This document shows, one piece after another, positions 1 to 7,998 of a DNA stretch of 24,515 bases. The notes under the pieces were generated by a model. It made no database searches, was not told where the DNA came from, and saw nothing but the letters and a program-made list of their open reading frames with translations. Every line of letters begins with the position of its first letter. Position 1 is the first letter of the stretch. The position numbers were made by a program, and so were the translations under genes. Source of the stretch: Bodo saltans (taxonomy: Eukaryota > Euglenozoa > Kinetoplastea > Eubodonida > Bodonidae); assembly GCA_001460835.1 (NCBI GenBank), contig CYKH01001726.1, forward strand, positions 1 through 24,515. Direction: 5' to 3'.

Positions 1-585
1 ACTCTGTAGACTCCCGAGGTCGCGCGCTCCTCCAAAGAATCTAATTCGTAACTTGACCCGCATCATGTATTCTCGAGGATTCAACACATCATCTGCTCTT
101 CATCTCGCCACATGCGTGATCCAAGCAACAGAGAGGAGATTTTAGGATAAACAGTAGGTTTTTTCCTCTTTTCCCTTCCTACCTCGCGTTTGATTAAACC
201 CAAACTTTTGTCTTCACTCTTTATGAAGAATTTTGTTGTTATTTGCACTCCCCCTCAACTGAAAGAAAACGAGCTAATGCACAATGATTTCTCTTTGTTT
301 GTTTGTATTGTGGCCAGAATGCTGTTTGGAGCCGCGATAGTGTGGTAGGAACAACGAAAAATGAAACGTTCCTCGGAATGTTTTATTTTGTTTTGCTTTC
401 CAGTGCGGATAGCCGTACTTTTGTTTTACAGGAAGCAGATGCGAGATGCTTGATACGATTTTCTTTTTAAAATTTTCGTCAACTCCCTTTCTAACTTCGT
501 TTGACATTTATGTTGGAGCGCTTCTACCATCATATTCCTCCTTTTGTTTTCTAGAAAGGCATTTACTCACACATTCATCTGGCGT
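1..585. other. Leader/intergenic region before the first gene
   Basis: No convincing complete gene lies here. On the + strand, frame 2 is open from the window edge to a TAG at 143-145, so the first ~145 bases could be the last 47 codons of an upstream gene. That peptide has no recognisable motif and this is only a possibility. From about 150 to 540 the sequence is rich in T and pyrimidine runs (for example 155-180 and 381-403) with many stops, typical of a kinetoplastid intergenic region. A secondary AG after pyrimidines lies at 402-403, but short ATG-started reading frames follow it before the first gene. Confidence 0.5.
535..554 (+). promoter_or_regulatory. Probable trans-splice acceptor for the first twin-MYND gene
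   Basis: A nearly pure pyrimidine tract (535-552) is followed at once by AG at 553-554. This leaves a 31-base 5' leader (555-585) without an ATG before the start codon at 586. The upstream in-frame TTG at 544 lies inside the tract and would be lost from the spliced mRNA, so the site also decides the start. Function is inferred from the kinetoplastid pattern. Confidence 0.6.
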
Positions 586-1827
586 ATGAGAAGAATACTA
601 CGACCCAACGACGACTCAAAGATCACATTTGTTGGCCCTGACAACGCCGACAATGAGCTCCACAATGAGAAACAAGAGTTTGCCGATGACAACAAGATTT
701 ACGTCGAACCTTGCGCAGCATGCAGTTTTCTCCTGAGCCGAGAAGCGATGTTATCGTGCCCGTGTGGCTTTGTTGTGTACTGTGGCACCGGATGCCAAAC
801 AAAACACTGGCCTGACCACAAATCACGCTGTAGCGCCGCAATGAAGCAAAAGACAGTGCAAATTTGTGCTTACTGCCGAAGAACCTCCACGTCTCTTCAC
901 ACGTGCCGGTGCGGACAGACGTACTACTGCACCCAAAACTGCCAAAGAAAACATTGGGTGCGACATGCACATATGTGCGCCACTAGTCGCTCTTCCTCCT
1001 TGGCGCATCGCATGTCTTCATCGAATCACAGCAGTAACAACAACAACGGCCATTGTTTTCTCCCTCGCACTGCGGATAAGGCTGTTCAAGCAACTGGTGA
1101 CCCTCACTTCACTCACAAGACGCAGCAGCTAACCATCGCTACAGCCGCTGTTGCAAGCCATTACGAGGAAGACGGACCCAATGATAAAAGTATGGTGACT
1201 GGCTTGCTTTCACAAGGAAGTCCAAAAGTAGTGTTTGCACCTGAGGAGAATATTGCGCTTACTTCTACTGCCAGTGCCCTTGTTGTCTCGATGGGAGATG
1301 ACGCTGAGTCGGATGATTTTTCGATTGATCTTTCAAATGAAGTTGAGACTAGTCACCAGAGCCGCCTTCAAGACCTTGTCCCGCGAGGAAGCGGTGAGAA
1401 GAAACCCGAACACCACAACCATGACCGCAGATCTGTTGCAGGTACCTTTACGACTATTAAGTACAGTGCGAAGAACAGACGAGCCATTGACGCAAGTTCT
1501 CTGGCGTTAGTGACGAACCCTCTCCTCGCGCCCCAAAGCACTCACGTCGACGATGACACTGCTCCGCTTGACACCGACGGATGTGCCGTAGTTGGTCCCC
1601 AACAAGCTGCAAACTTGAATCTTCGTGAAAAGCCACAACTTGCTCGTGTTCACTCTTTAAAGTTGTCTGCTGCAGAATTAAAGAAGCTGAATACCATTGC
1701 GGTTGCAGTGTACTACGACCTGAGAGATCCTTGGGCACTGGTACCATGCGGCGGCCGTATGGATCAGCAGGATGAACTTCGTCCACGGAAAGTGACGAGA
1801 GGCGCTGCACTAATTGTTCAAAAGTGA
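586..1827 (+). CDS. Twin MYND zinc-finger protein, copy 1
   Basis: This 413-residue protein starts at the first ATG after the AG at 553-554. Two MYND-type zinc fingers lie near the N-terminus, at about residues 43-82 and 94-131. Each shows the Cys-x2-Cys, Cys-x-Cys, Tyr-Cys-x3-Cys, Trp-x2-His (finger 1) or Trp-x2-His-x-His (finger 2), and final Cys ligand pattern. The middle (~135-365) is low complexity and probably disordered. The last ~45 residues form a compact conserved tail containing AVAVYYDLRDPW. MYND fingers usually bind proline-containing peptides in partner proteins, so a scaffold or adaptor role is likely; no catalytic domain, such as a SET domain, is visible. The next gene is a diverged tandem paralogue sharing both fingers, the tail and short internal motifs. 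Specific function is unknown. Confidence 0.9.
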   Translation: MRRILRPNDDSKITFVGPDNADNELHNEKQEFADDNKIYVEPCAACSFLLSREAMLSCPCGFVVYCGTGCQTKHWPDHKSRCSAAMKQKTVQICAYCRRTSTSLHTCRCGQTYYCTQNCQRKHWVRHAHMCATSRSSSLAHRMSSSNHSSNNNNGHCFLPRTADKAVQATGDPHFTHKTQQLTIATAAVASHYEEDGPNDKSMVTGLLSQGSPKVVFAPEENIALTSTASALVVSMGDDAESDDFSIDLSNEVETSHQSRLQDLVPRGSGEKKPEHHNHDRRSVAGTFTTIKYSAKNRRAIDASSLALVTNPLLAPQSTHVDDDTAPLDTDGCAVVGPQQAANLNLREKPQLARVHSLKLSAAELKKLNTIAVAVYYDLRDPWALVPCGGRMDQQDELRPRKVTRGAALIVQK

Positions 1828-2321
1828 ATGTCTTTTTTGTTTTTGTTCTTGTGTAGGCTCATGACCTCCTGGAGCAGTTTGTTTTTCTCTTTTCTTTTTG
1901 ATGACTATTTCTTGTCATTGCGGAGGCCTTTTGCTTGTATGTGGATAAATTATTTGTTGTCGCCCCGTTACACTATCGCTGCCTCTTGTTGTTTCATGGT
2001 GAGGCATTCATTCGGCACATCTGCTTTTCAGCGCATTCATGACACACCACCAACAGCCTTTTGTTGTTACTCCTTGTCTCTAGTTGGTTGTCATCCACCA
2101 TACAATGGCGTCGAATGCTTGCTTTTCATTATTTCATTTTTTCATTTTTTTTTCTTTAAAGAAGCACCAACGATGTTGTGCTCACCTTACCTTATCCGAG
2201 TAATTTCTCCCCCCTCTCTCTGATGTGCGTCAAAATTTACTTTGTTGACGGCTCTGTACGTCGCTTGACCCTCCTTGTTGCCCCCCTCGAGAAGGCTTTT
2301 GCAGAACAGAGCTAGGGAATC
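1828..2321 (+). other. Intergenic region between the two MYND genes
   Basis: The 494 bases between stop and next start are strongly T- and pyrimidine-rich. They should hold the polyadenylation zone of copy 1 and the splice acceptor of copy 2. An open stretch from 1828 to 2223 encodes a Phe/Ser/Leu-rich peptide that simply reflects the T-richness; it begins directly at the upstream stop and resembles nothing, so it is not annotated as a gene. Confidence 0.6.
2121..2161 (+). promoter_or_regulatory. Probable trans-splice acceptor for the second twin-MYND gene
   Basis: This is the longest pyrimidine tract of the intergenic region, mostly T with few interruptions, ending with AG at 2160-2161. It would give a 160-base leader before the ATG at 2322. 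Two ATGs (2173 and 2223) lie in that leader, so a more downstream AG (for example 2303-2304, after a weaker tract) remains possible. Confidence 0.45.
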
Positions 2322-3956
2322 ATGAGCAAGATGTTTATCTCAACTGATTTTTCTCAGAACGAACTGACTGATAACGACTTCACCGACGTGAACTCCGTCG
2401 ACGGTGAGAATGAAGACTGCGATGAACCCTGCAACGGGTGCGGAAAACTGCTTTCGCCCGATCTGATCTTAAAATGCCCGTGCAGCAACGCTCTGTATTG
2501 CTCCACTCTTTGCCAAGCAAAAGACTGGCCAGTGCACCAAACACGCTGCTCTGCGGCGTCGATGCAACAGTCGGTGGAGATCTGCTCCAACTGCCGGCGC
2601 ACTTCCACCACGCTCTGCGTGTGTCGCTGCGGAAAAACGTATTATTGCGATCGAAGATGCCAAAAGAAACACTGGCACCGACACGCGCACATGTGTGCTT
2701 GCAGAGTTCAAAAGAACCAAGTTGGGTACACCCGCCCAACGGCCAACAAAGCTGTGCAAGCTGGTGGCGACTTCGACGACTGTGCTGGCTCCTTTGCCGG
2801 TTCCGCTGTAGGCAGAAAAGTAGGAAATCAATCGTTCTCGACCGGCGGGACGCCGATCATTGTGACTGGCCCAATGGCGGGACTGTCGTCGCTTGTAAGC
2901 GGTCCCTCCCAGAAAAAGTTAGGAATGGCGACGACGTCAACTCAAGCCACCAGTACGTTAGAATCTAGTGCGACCGGCAACGCGACAGGCGATTCGGATG
3001 GTCTGACTCCATCCAAGACGCGTAACCCTTTGGCGATGCTTTTACGCTCCACAACTGCATTCAAGAACTCTGCCGGTGGGGCCGCCGCTGCGGGGGCAGG
3101 CGACTCCTCCGCTGAAACGAGCACTACTTCACTACTGCAGTCCTCCAACCGGCAACAACAACCTACCCTTGCAAAAGGGATGATGGCGAAGGTGAACAGC
3201 AGTGGTAACCAAAACGGTAAATCAGCAACAACGGCAGCAGGTGGTCTTCCGTCATTTGGAGACGATGCAGAAGCTGATGACTTTACCATTGAGTTGTCGT
3301 CCGCACAACTTGTGCAGAACAAAAGTAGAATCGCAAGCGTGGCGACTGCTGCACAGCCGCACGCGTCAGCAAATCATCAGCTGTCTTTTCGACAACGCGC
3401 CAGCTCCGTCAACTTTGCCCCGCTGAAAAAAGCTGCTGGAGCTGATGTTGAAAATGAAACGAACGCAAACTTAGACAGTCATCGGTCGTCAAAAGAAAAT
3501 TTGTTGGAAAACACGACACGGTCTACTGCTGGATCGACTGGCTCACGACGCGCGAGCACCGTTCTTAAGTTTTGTTCCAAGAATCCATACGTGTCGAATG
3601 ACGCAGACAGCCCTCGTGACACTACTGCCGTCGACTCTCCTCGAAGAGCTTCGGTGACGATGGAAACACTCCTTTCTGTCCACCCGGCAAATAATCCAAA
3701 CCCAATGAGGCGAAAGAGCCCAACCGCAGCGACACCATCAAGGGGCGCTGGTGGTGGTAGCTTTCTTCAACGGAATCAGTTTAACTCTGTGAACATGAGT
3801 ATGAACAAGATCGGAATTCCAAATGCGCTAGCGGTTGCCGTCTACGAGGATCTGGACGACCCTTGGGTGAATCTGCCGATGGGCGCTAAGATCAAAGATA
3901 GCGACGTACATGGTAGGAAGCTTGGTCGACGAGCTGTTCTTATTGTTCGCAAGTGA
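2322..3956 (+). CDS. Twin MYND zinc-finger protein, copy 2
   Basis: This 544-residue protein has the same architecture as its upstream neighbour. MYND finger 1 spans residues 37-76 and finger 2 spans 88-125, with the same ligand spacing and the shared ending HRHAHMCA (RHAHMCA in both copies). The centre (~130-495) is a long Ser/Ala/Thr/Gly-rich, probably disordered region, about 130 residues longer than in copy 1. It holds islands shared with copy 1: KAVQA-x-GD after the fingers, GDDAE-x-DDF in the middle, and a KF/KY-x-x-KN segment. The last ~45 residues (AVAVYEDLDDPW, ending ALIVRK-like) match the tail of copy 1. No enzyme domain is visible. Likely a protein-interaction adaptor produced by tandem duplication and divergence; specific role unknown. 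Confidence 0.92.
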   Translation: MSKMFISTDFSQNELTDNDFTDVNSVDGENEDCDEPCNGCGKLLSPDLILKCPCSNALYCSTLCQAKDWPVHQTRCSAASMQQSVEICSNCRRTSTTLCVCRCGKTYYCDRRCQKKHWHRHAHMCACRVQKNQVGYTRPTANKAVQAGGDFDDCAGSFAGSAVGRKVGNQSFSTGGTPIIVTGPMAGLSSLVSGPSQKKLGMATTSTQATSTLESSATGNATGDSDGLTPSKTRNPLAMLLRSTTAFKNSAGGAAAAGAGDSSAETSTTSLLQSSNRQQQPTLAKGMMAKVNSSGNQNGKSATTAAGGLPSFGDDAEADDFTIELSSAQLVQNKSRIASVATAAQPHASANHQLSFRQRASSVNFAPLKKAAGADVENETNANLDSHRSSKENLLENTTRSTAGSTGSRRASTVLKFCSKNPYVSNDADSPRDTTAVDSPRRASVTMETLLSVHPANNPNPMRRKSPTAATPSRGAGGGSFLQRNQFNSVNMSMNKIGIPNALAVAVYEDLDDPWVNLPMGAKIKDSDVHGRKLGRRAVLIVRK

Positions 3957-4287
3957 GCGAGAAAACTATCGTGCGTACGCGCTGCGAACGGAGGAATTCT
4001 TTTTACTTTCCCCCACTCCTAAAACTTCTTTTTTTTATTGTTATGCTATCCACTCCCAAGATTGCGTTACGTTGCGTTCTGTGCCTTTTTCTTTTGTATT
4101 TGTGTGCCCGTCATTCATTTGTTCCCCTATACTCGCGGATGTGTGTGCCCTGACGACTTGAATGAGTTTCCTTTCATTCCCCTAGCAGATATTTGATCTG
4201 GGCAGCGACGGAAGATACTTGTCGATCACGCAGTTTTCGTTCCATCTTCTATCCTTGAATATCACAGATTTTGCGGAGAACAGAACG
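3957..4287 (+). other. Intergenic region before the F-box-like/chromo-barrel gene
   Basis: The 331 bases contain several pyrimidine runs: 3999-4041, with a T8 run, and 4083-4128. Apparent short open stretches (3910-4161) overlap the end of the upstream gene and consist of Phe/Ser/Leu-rich translation of pyrimidine tracts. The region should contain the poly(A) zone of the MYND gene and the acceptor of the next gene; nothing else is seen. Confidence 0.6.
4167..4188 (+). promoter_or_regulatory. Probable trans-splice acceptor
   Basis: A pyrimidine tract (4167-4183) is followed by two closely spaced AGs, at 4184-4185 and 4187-4188. No ATG occurs between here and 4288, so the ATG at 4288 is the first start codon of the predicted mRNA. 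The in-frame TTG at 4219 is a less likely start. Confidence 0.55.
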
Positions 4288-6747
4288 ATGGAGGCGGAAA
4301 GATTGCAGCAGACTTCCGCTGTAAGTCAGAGCGATATCCATGTACTGCAAGGTGCGCTGGCGTCGTTGCAGGACGAAAATATAACGTTGCGCTCTTCGCT
4401 GGACAAGGCGCAGTCAATGATTGAACGGCTCCATCGCAAACTTCACGATACTGTTCTTGCAGTGCAGCGGCTTCCTGGTGGCGATGAACTTCTCGTAGAG
4501 CTTGGGCTTGCTGTCGCACAGTCGAACGCCCAAGGCTTGCTGACGCGCGAAGACTCACTGACCATTGCAGCAGATTCATGCGTGGCAACAGAAGTGTTTG
4601 TTCGCAACACTTTAGGAGATCTACTATTCCGTGTCTATATCGATCGGCCTTCGTCTCACCGTGAACTGATGTCTTGGTTTCAACCATACTTTGCTTGCTT
4701 TGAGGACGAGTTGAAAGAGCGGCCTGATACAGATCTTAACTTGCATTGCGGCTCAGGGTTTGGAACGCTTTTGAGCTCCGTGCAGTTGGATGAGGTCAGC
4801 GCCATTCGTGAAGTGATTGTTTCCGTCACAATTCCAGGACTCATCACACAACACCCTTTTGTGCCTGAAATAAACGCAGTCGACACAACAAATGTCGCCT
4901 CTTCTTCGTGTTGCGATGATGAAGAGGAAATGCGCGGCAAAGAATCTGCTACCACGATTAGTCACAGCGATGCGAAGCTGCCTGTGTTTTCAGGAGATGT
5001 TCTCGTCCGCGTTTCTTCGTTTTTGTCACTGCGAGATTTTCGCGGTGGGTTGCTGCGCCTCTGCAGGTCAGTTCGAAAGCAACTGCTGGTCGACTTTGCA
5101 CTTGCCGTTGCAACTAGTAGACCTCTTGGAGAATACTGTGGCGGCCACAACATCAATCAACGTGTGGGAGCACCACCACCACCGTCACTGTCTAGGCTCT
5201 TTCTCGTGCGGCCTGCTATTTGCGGCAATATTCTCGGGAGTGGTGCATCGTCCTTTGGATCACGAAATTTATCCCGTGTCGGCGGTCCTACCCGGCCTTT
5301 GCGTTTGCTTGACGTCTGCCTGCATCAACCTCGTTTTGAAATGAACGTGAACAGTGCTTCTTCTTCTGATACAATAAATGCCTCCCATTGTCATCCGGCC
5401 CCGGAAATGGTTACCACGGCGGCGGCGGCATGCTGGCTTCCTGCACAGGAACTCTTAGATGCCACACTGCGCCACGAGTCGTTTCTTGACCTTATGACGA
5501 CTCGGTACGCATCGTTTCCTCCAGGCCCACGCCAGTCGTTCCCTGCAGACTTCTGCAACACCGTACCTGATGATGAGAGTGGATTTATCACACCAGCGAG
5601 ATCTCTGGTGGAATCGCCAGAAGCACTTCGCCATGCTTTCCGACCAGGGGCGCTGATCAACGTGCTCGACACCGTGCGGAAGTGGTACGATGCGATCATC
5701 CTTGACATTCGCCCCCGCACTAATGAAGTTCTCGTGCACTACAACCGATGGTCGAATCGTTGGGATGAATGGATTCCGCTTTGTGTTCCATCGTTGGGCT
5801 CCACCGCAGTAGAAGTGGAGTTTGAGTGGAACTCACGACTTCAACCGTATGGCTCTCGCTTTGATCACGAAGGAGACGTGTTGAAATCTGACTTTGGGTT
5901 CTTCCAACTAACATGGGCGAAATCCACGGGAGTACCCGCAAGTGAAGCTACTGCAAGGACCCATGCACATCATCAACTACCTGCGGCGTTGGTGGTGGAT
6001 CACAATGTTGCCTTTTCCTCATCGCAACGCCGGCGCAACACTTTTGCGTTTGAGTCAGGGGCAGAACGAACTGCTGTTTGCTCGTTTTTAGACCCTCAGT
6101 GGCAGAGTGTCGTTATTCCTACGATATTCTCGCATAACCAGAAACTTCTTCAGACCATTGCAGGATGTCAGTGCATTGTGAGAGAAGCGGAGGAACGTGA
6201 TATGCTGTCGATGGTGGAAACCTCGTACATACCAAACGACAAACTTGTGGAATTCTTGCGCCCGGCAACACGCCGCCGAGGAAGGCGCGGGGCAGGGACG
6301 AAGGCTTCAAACGTGTCGAGTTCCAGTCATGGTGCCGTAGACAGTGACAACGACAGAGGTAATCTCCCACTATCCGCAGTCGCTGGTGCGGCCTTTGCGC
6401 CAAGAGCGAGCTCGTCTGCGCCATCAAGTCCTCAAGGATCTGCACTGATCGGTTCTCGACAAAGTTCTTTTCATGAGGGCGAAGATGAGGAGCGAAGCGG
6501 TGGTGAACAAGACGCTAACGACGGTGACGACGCTGATGAGAACGAAGAAAGTGACGACCCCCTCCACATGCGGCGTCATCATCATGATGGTGGTGGTGCT
6601 GCACCATCTGCGCACCCTGCAGCCATTTGCCGGTTAGTCGAAATCTACAATACCCAAACAGTGAATGCATTTTTCATTGTGATCAACTGCTTCGGGGAGG
6701 GACTGTTGTACGCTCGTTACGGAGCTCGTCATTGGAAGCATGCATAG
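4288..6747 (+). CDS. Coiled-coil / F-box-like / chromo-barrel (Tudor-knot) protein
   Basis: This 819-residue protein begins at the first ATG after the predicted splice site. Residues ~9-57 form a heptad-rich coiled coil. Residues ~100-200 look folded but unrecognised. Residues ~231-270 resemble an F-box: Leu-Pro start, then paired hydrophobic helices with a SFLSLRDF core. Residues ~451-500 match a chromo-barrel/Tudor-knot fold, with KWYDAIILD and then HYNRW..RWDEW; aromatic positions W466, Y467, W488, W492 and W495 are visible. This is the signature seen in MRG15/MSL3 and MYST-family proteins, which bind methylated histone tails or RNA. A basic patch (~661-667), an acidic run (~729-757) and a His-rich stretch precede a short hydrophobic C-terminal segment. 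A role linking a chromatin or RNA mark to ubiquitin ligation is a reasonable inference. The F-box call is weaker than the chromo-barrel call. Confidence 0.88.
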   Translation: MEAERLQQTSAVSQSDIHVLQGALASLQDENITLRSSLDKAQSMIERLHRKLHDTVLAVQRLPGGDELLVELGLAVAQSNAQGLLTREDSLTIAADSCVATEVFVRNTLGDLLFRVYIDRPSSHRELMSWFQPYFACFEDELKERPDTDLNLHCGSGFGTLLSSVQLDEVSAIREVIVSVTIPGLITQHPFVPEINAVDTTNVASSSCCDDEEEMRGKESATTISHSDAKLPVFSGDVLVRVSSFLSLRDFRGGLLRLCRSVRKQLLVDFALAVATSRPLGEYCGGHNINQRVGAPPPPSLSRLFLVRPAICGNILGSGASSFGSRNLSRVGGPTRPLRLLDVCLHQPRFEMNVNSASSSDTINASHCHPAPEMVTTAAAACWLPAQELLDATLRHESFLDLMTTRYASFPPGPRQSFPADFCNTVPDDESGFITPARSLVESPEALRHAFRPGALINVLDTVRKWYDAIILDIRPRTNEVLVHYNRWSNRWDEWIPLCVPSLGSTAVEVEFEWNSRLQPYGSRFDHEGDVLKSDFGFFQLTWAKSTGVPASEATARTHAHHQLPAALVVDHNVAFSSSQRRRNTFAFESGAERTAVCSFLDPQWQSVVIPTIFSHNQKLLQTIAGCQCIVREAEERDMLSMVETSYIPNDKLVEFLRPATRRRGRRGAGTKASNVSSSSHGAVDSDNDRGNLPLSAVAGAAFAPRASSSAPSSPQGSALIGSRQSSFHEGEDEERSGGEQDANDGDDADENEESDDPLHMRRHHHDGGGAAPSAHPAAICRLVEIYNTQTVNAFFIVINCFGEGLLYARYGARHWKHA

Positions 6748-6781
6748 CCAGTTGTTGTGCTTAAGGCAGTGTTCGTGTATT

Positions 6782-6803
6782 GTTCTGTTTTGCTTTTGTT
6801 TAG
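6782..6803 (+). promoter_or_regulatory. Candidate trans-splice acceptor (upstream option) for the aprataxin-like gene
   Basis: A T-rich pyrimidine tract (6782-6801, with interspersed G) ends in AG at 6802-6803, only 55 bases after the preceding stop. Use of this site would leave out-of-frame ATGs in the leader (for example 6849), so it competes with the site at 6954-6973. Confidence 0.35.
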
Positions 6804-6953
6804 GCCACTTATACACACCTATTTACCGTTACATCCAAGCCTCTTTTGATGGTGAAAAAGACGAGATCCCAAACGTTACGTCCACAATTTTGTTTTGACC
6901 ATGAGAAGAAGCAGTGATCTTCGCACTTCATCTTGAATAATTCCTTTTGAATG

Positions 6954-6973
6954 TTTTTTTTTTTTTTTGAAAG
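6954..6973 (+). promoter_or_regulatory. Candidate trans-splice acceptor directly abutting the aprataxin-like start
   Basis: A run of 15 T (6954-6968) is followed by GAAAG, with AG at 6972-6973. The ATG lies at 6976, so the gene-specific leader would be only two bases. This site avoids every upstream ATG. The in-frame TTG at 6967 lies at the tract edge and would be removed by splicing. Confidence 0.45.
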
Positions 6974-6975
6974 AC

Positions 6976-7716
6976 ATGCGTCCTGCACCCGCGCGAGGCA
7001 GTTTTCCTGCAACGCGCCTACCACAGCTTACAAACCTCGTCAAGTCGTTCAGCGCGCATAGAACTGGACAAGAAAAATCTTCGACACATTTTGTTCATGA
7101 CTACCCAAAGAACATAGACCCGCCTGGAACTGTGACCCCGCAGCTTCTTGCCATCTCCTCTCAGACCATTTTGGTCAATGATGCATACCCGAAAGCCACC
7201 GTGCACATGTTGGTCCTTCCACGCGACACAAAGGTGCAGTCATTGAACGACCTCAACAGCAATCATGTCGATTTGTTGCTTGATATGAAAAAGACTGCCA
7301 ACGATTACATATCGTGGTCCGGAAGCAACGGCAGTCCCTCCTCACTGGCCTCCTCCTCTCCGTCCACTTCGTCGGTGTGGACAACGAGGCCATTTGCGAT
7401 GGGATTTCACGCCATTCCTTCCCTGCCCATGCTCCACATGCATGTGATGACGTTAGACCTGCACCGCTCTCCGCGAGTCAAAAAGCGTGCGCACTACAAC
7501 TCCTTTGCGACTCGTTTCTTTCTTCCAGTAGATGAAGTCATCGAGGACGTGAAGCGGAACGGATTTGTCACTATCAATCAAGATGTTGAGGCGCTTCATC
7601 AGTATGAAGGCCAGCCGTACGTTTGCCTGTGGTGCGGGTCCAACGCGTTTTCGCTATTGCCTGCGCTAAAAGAGCATATTAAAGAGTGCAAACATCGCAA
7701 ATGTGGAGCTCCGTAG
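6976..7716 (+). CDS. APTX: Aprataxin-like HIT-domain DNA 5'-adenylate hydrolase
   Basis: This 246-residue protein has the aprataxin core layout: a HIT domain (~39-163) followed by a zinc finger (~217-240). The HIT nucleophile region reads HAIPSL..LHMHVMTLD, with H154 and H156. It is followed by the aprataxin-specific stretch HYNSF (residues 173-177), which aligns with HWNSF in animal and plant enzymes. The finger begins with C217 and C220 and continues LKEHIKECKH, with H234. Aprataxins remove AMP left on DNA 5' ends by abortive ligation, acting in the nucleus or mitochondrion. The FHA domain of vertebrate aprataxin is absent, as in fungi and plants. A Ser/Pro-rich insertion (~115-137) sits between the central helix and the catalytic strand and is probably a surface loop. 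The family assignment is firm; the symbol is by homology. Confidence 0.93.
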   Translation: MRPAPARGSFPATRLPQLTNLVKSFSAHRTGQEKSSTHFVHDYPKNIDPPGTVTPQLLAISSQTILVNDAYPKATVHMLVLPRDTKVQSLNDLNSNHVDLLLDMKKTANDYISWSGSNGSPSSLASSSPSTSSVWTTRPFAMGFHAIPSLPMLHMHVMTLDLHRSPRVKKRAHYNSFATRFFLPVDEVIEDVKRNGFVTINQDVEALHQYEGQPYVCLWCGSNAFSLLPALKEHIKECKHRKCGAP

Positions 7717-7784
7717 TCCCAGAAACACACACAACTCCCACGACAACCTCCTTAACAATGTTTCCCTATAGTTCTTGTCAATGA

Positions 7785-7837
7785 TTTTTTCTCTATCTCA
7801 CCTTTTTTTCGTGACAGGTGTCCCCGTGCATCTCTAG
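7785..7837 (+). promoter_or_regulatory. Probable trans-splice acceptor(s) for the giant surface-protein gene
   Basis: A long pyrimidine tract (7785-7810) leads to AG at 7816-7817, with a second AG at 7836-7837 after another short pyrimidine stretch. No ATG follows before 7921, so both sites predict the same start, with a leader of about 83-103 bases. Confidence 0.6.
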
Positions 7838-7920
7838 GTAAACACACGTCTTTACTCTTAGAAAACACATTAGCAAAACCATATTTCTTATCGAAAATTC
7901 CCTTGCTTCTTGGCAAATTC

Positions 7921-7998
7921 ATGTCGAGACTTTCTGTGGAGTGGCTTCTAGTTGTCCTAGGGATCGTACTGTTATGCAGCTCTCACCACGCCGCTGCT
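7921..7998 (+). other. Signal-peptide-coding segment of the giant protein
   Basis: Residues 1-26 of the protein from the ATG at 7921 form a typical secretory signal: short N-region with Arg3, hydrophobic core LLVVLGIVLL, and an Ala-rich end (HHAAA). Cleavage is likely after Ala26. The following residues are polar and soon become Ser/Thr-rich. This supports 7921 rather than the in-frame TTG at 7903. Confidence 0.85.

Noticed and set aside
274-507. Minus-strand open stretch of 77 codons in the leader region
   Set aside because: It lies in a T-rich intergenic stretch, is opposite to all genes, and its Lys/His-rich peptide just reflects the A/T runs.
1828-2223. Plus-strand open stretch of 131 codons starting right after the first MYND stop
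   Set aside because: The Phe/Ser/Leu-rich peptide is a translation of pyrimidine tracts; it contains the likely splice-acceptor tract of the next gene and shows no motif.
2438-2968. Plus-strand 176-codon stretch overlapping the second MYND gene
   Set aside because: It is an out-of-frame reading of a gene whose own frame has two complete MYND fingers; the shadow has no coherent domain.
3910-4161. Short plus-strand frames at the end of the second MYND gene
   Set aside because: They overlap the conserved tail out of frame and continue into pyrimidine-rich intergenic sequence.
7903-7905. Upstream in-frame TTG codons as starts (also 544, 4219 and 6967)
   Set aside because: Kinetoplastid nuclear genes use ATG. 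At 544 and 6967 the TTG lies in or beside the pyrimidine tract removed by splicing, and at 7903 the ATG at 7921 gives a better signal peptide.
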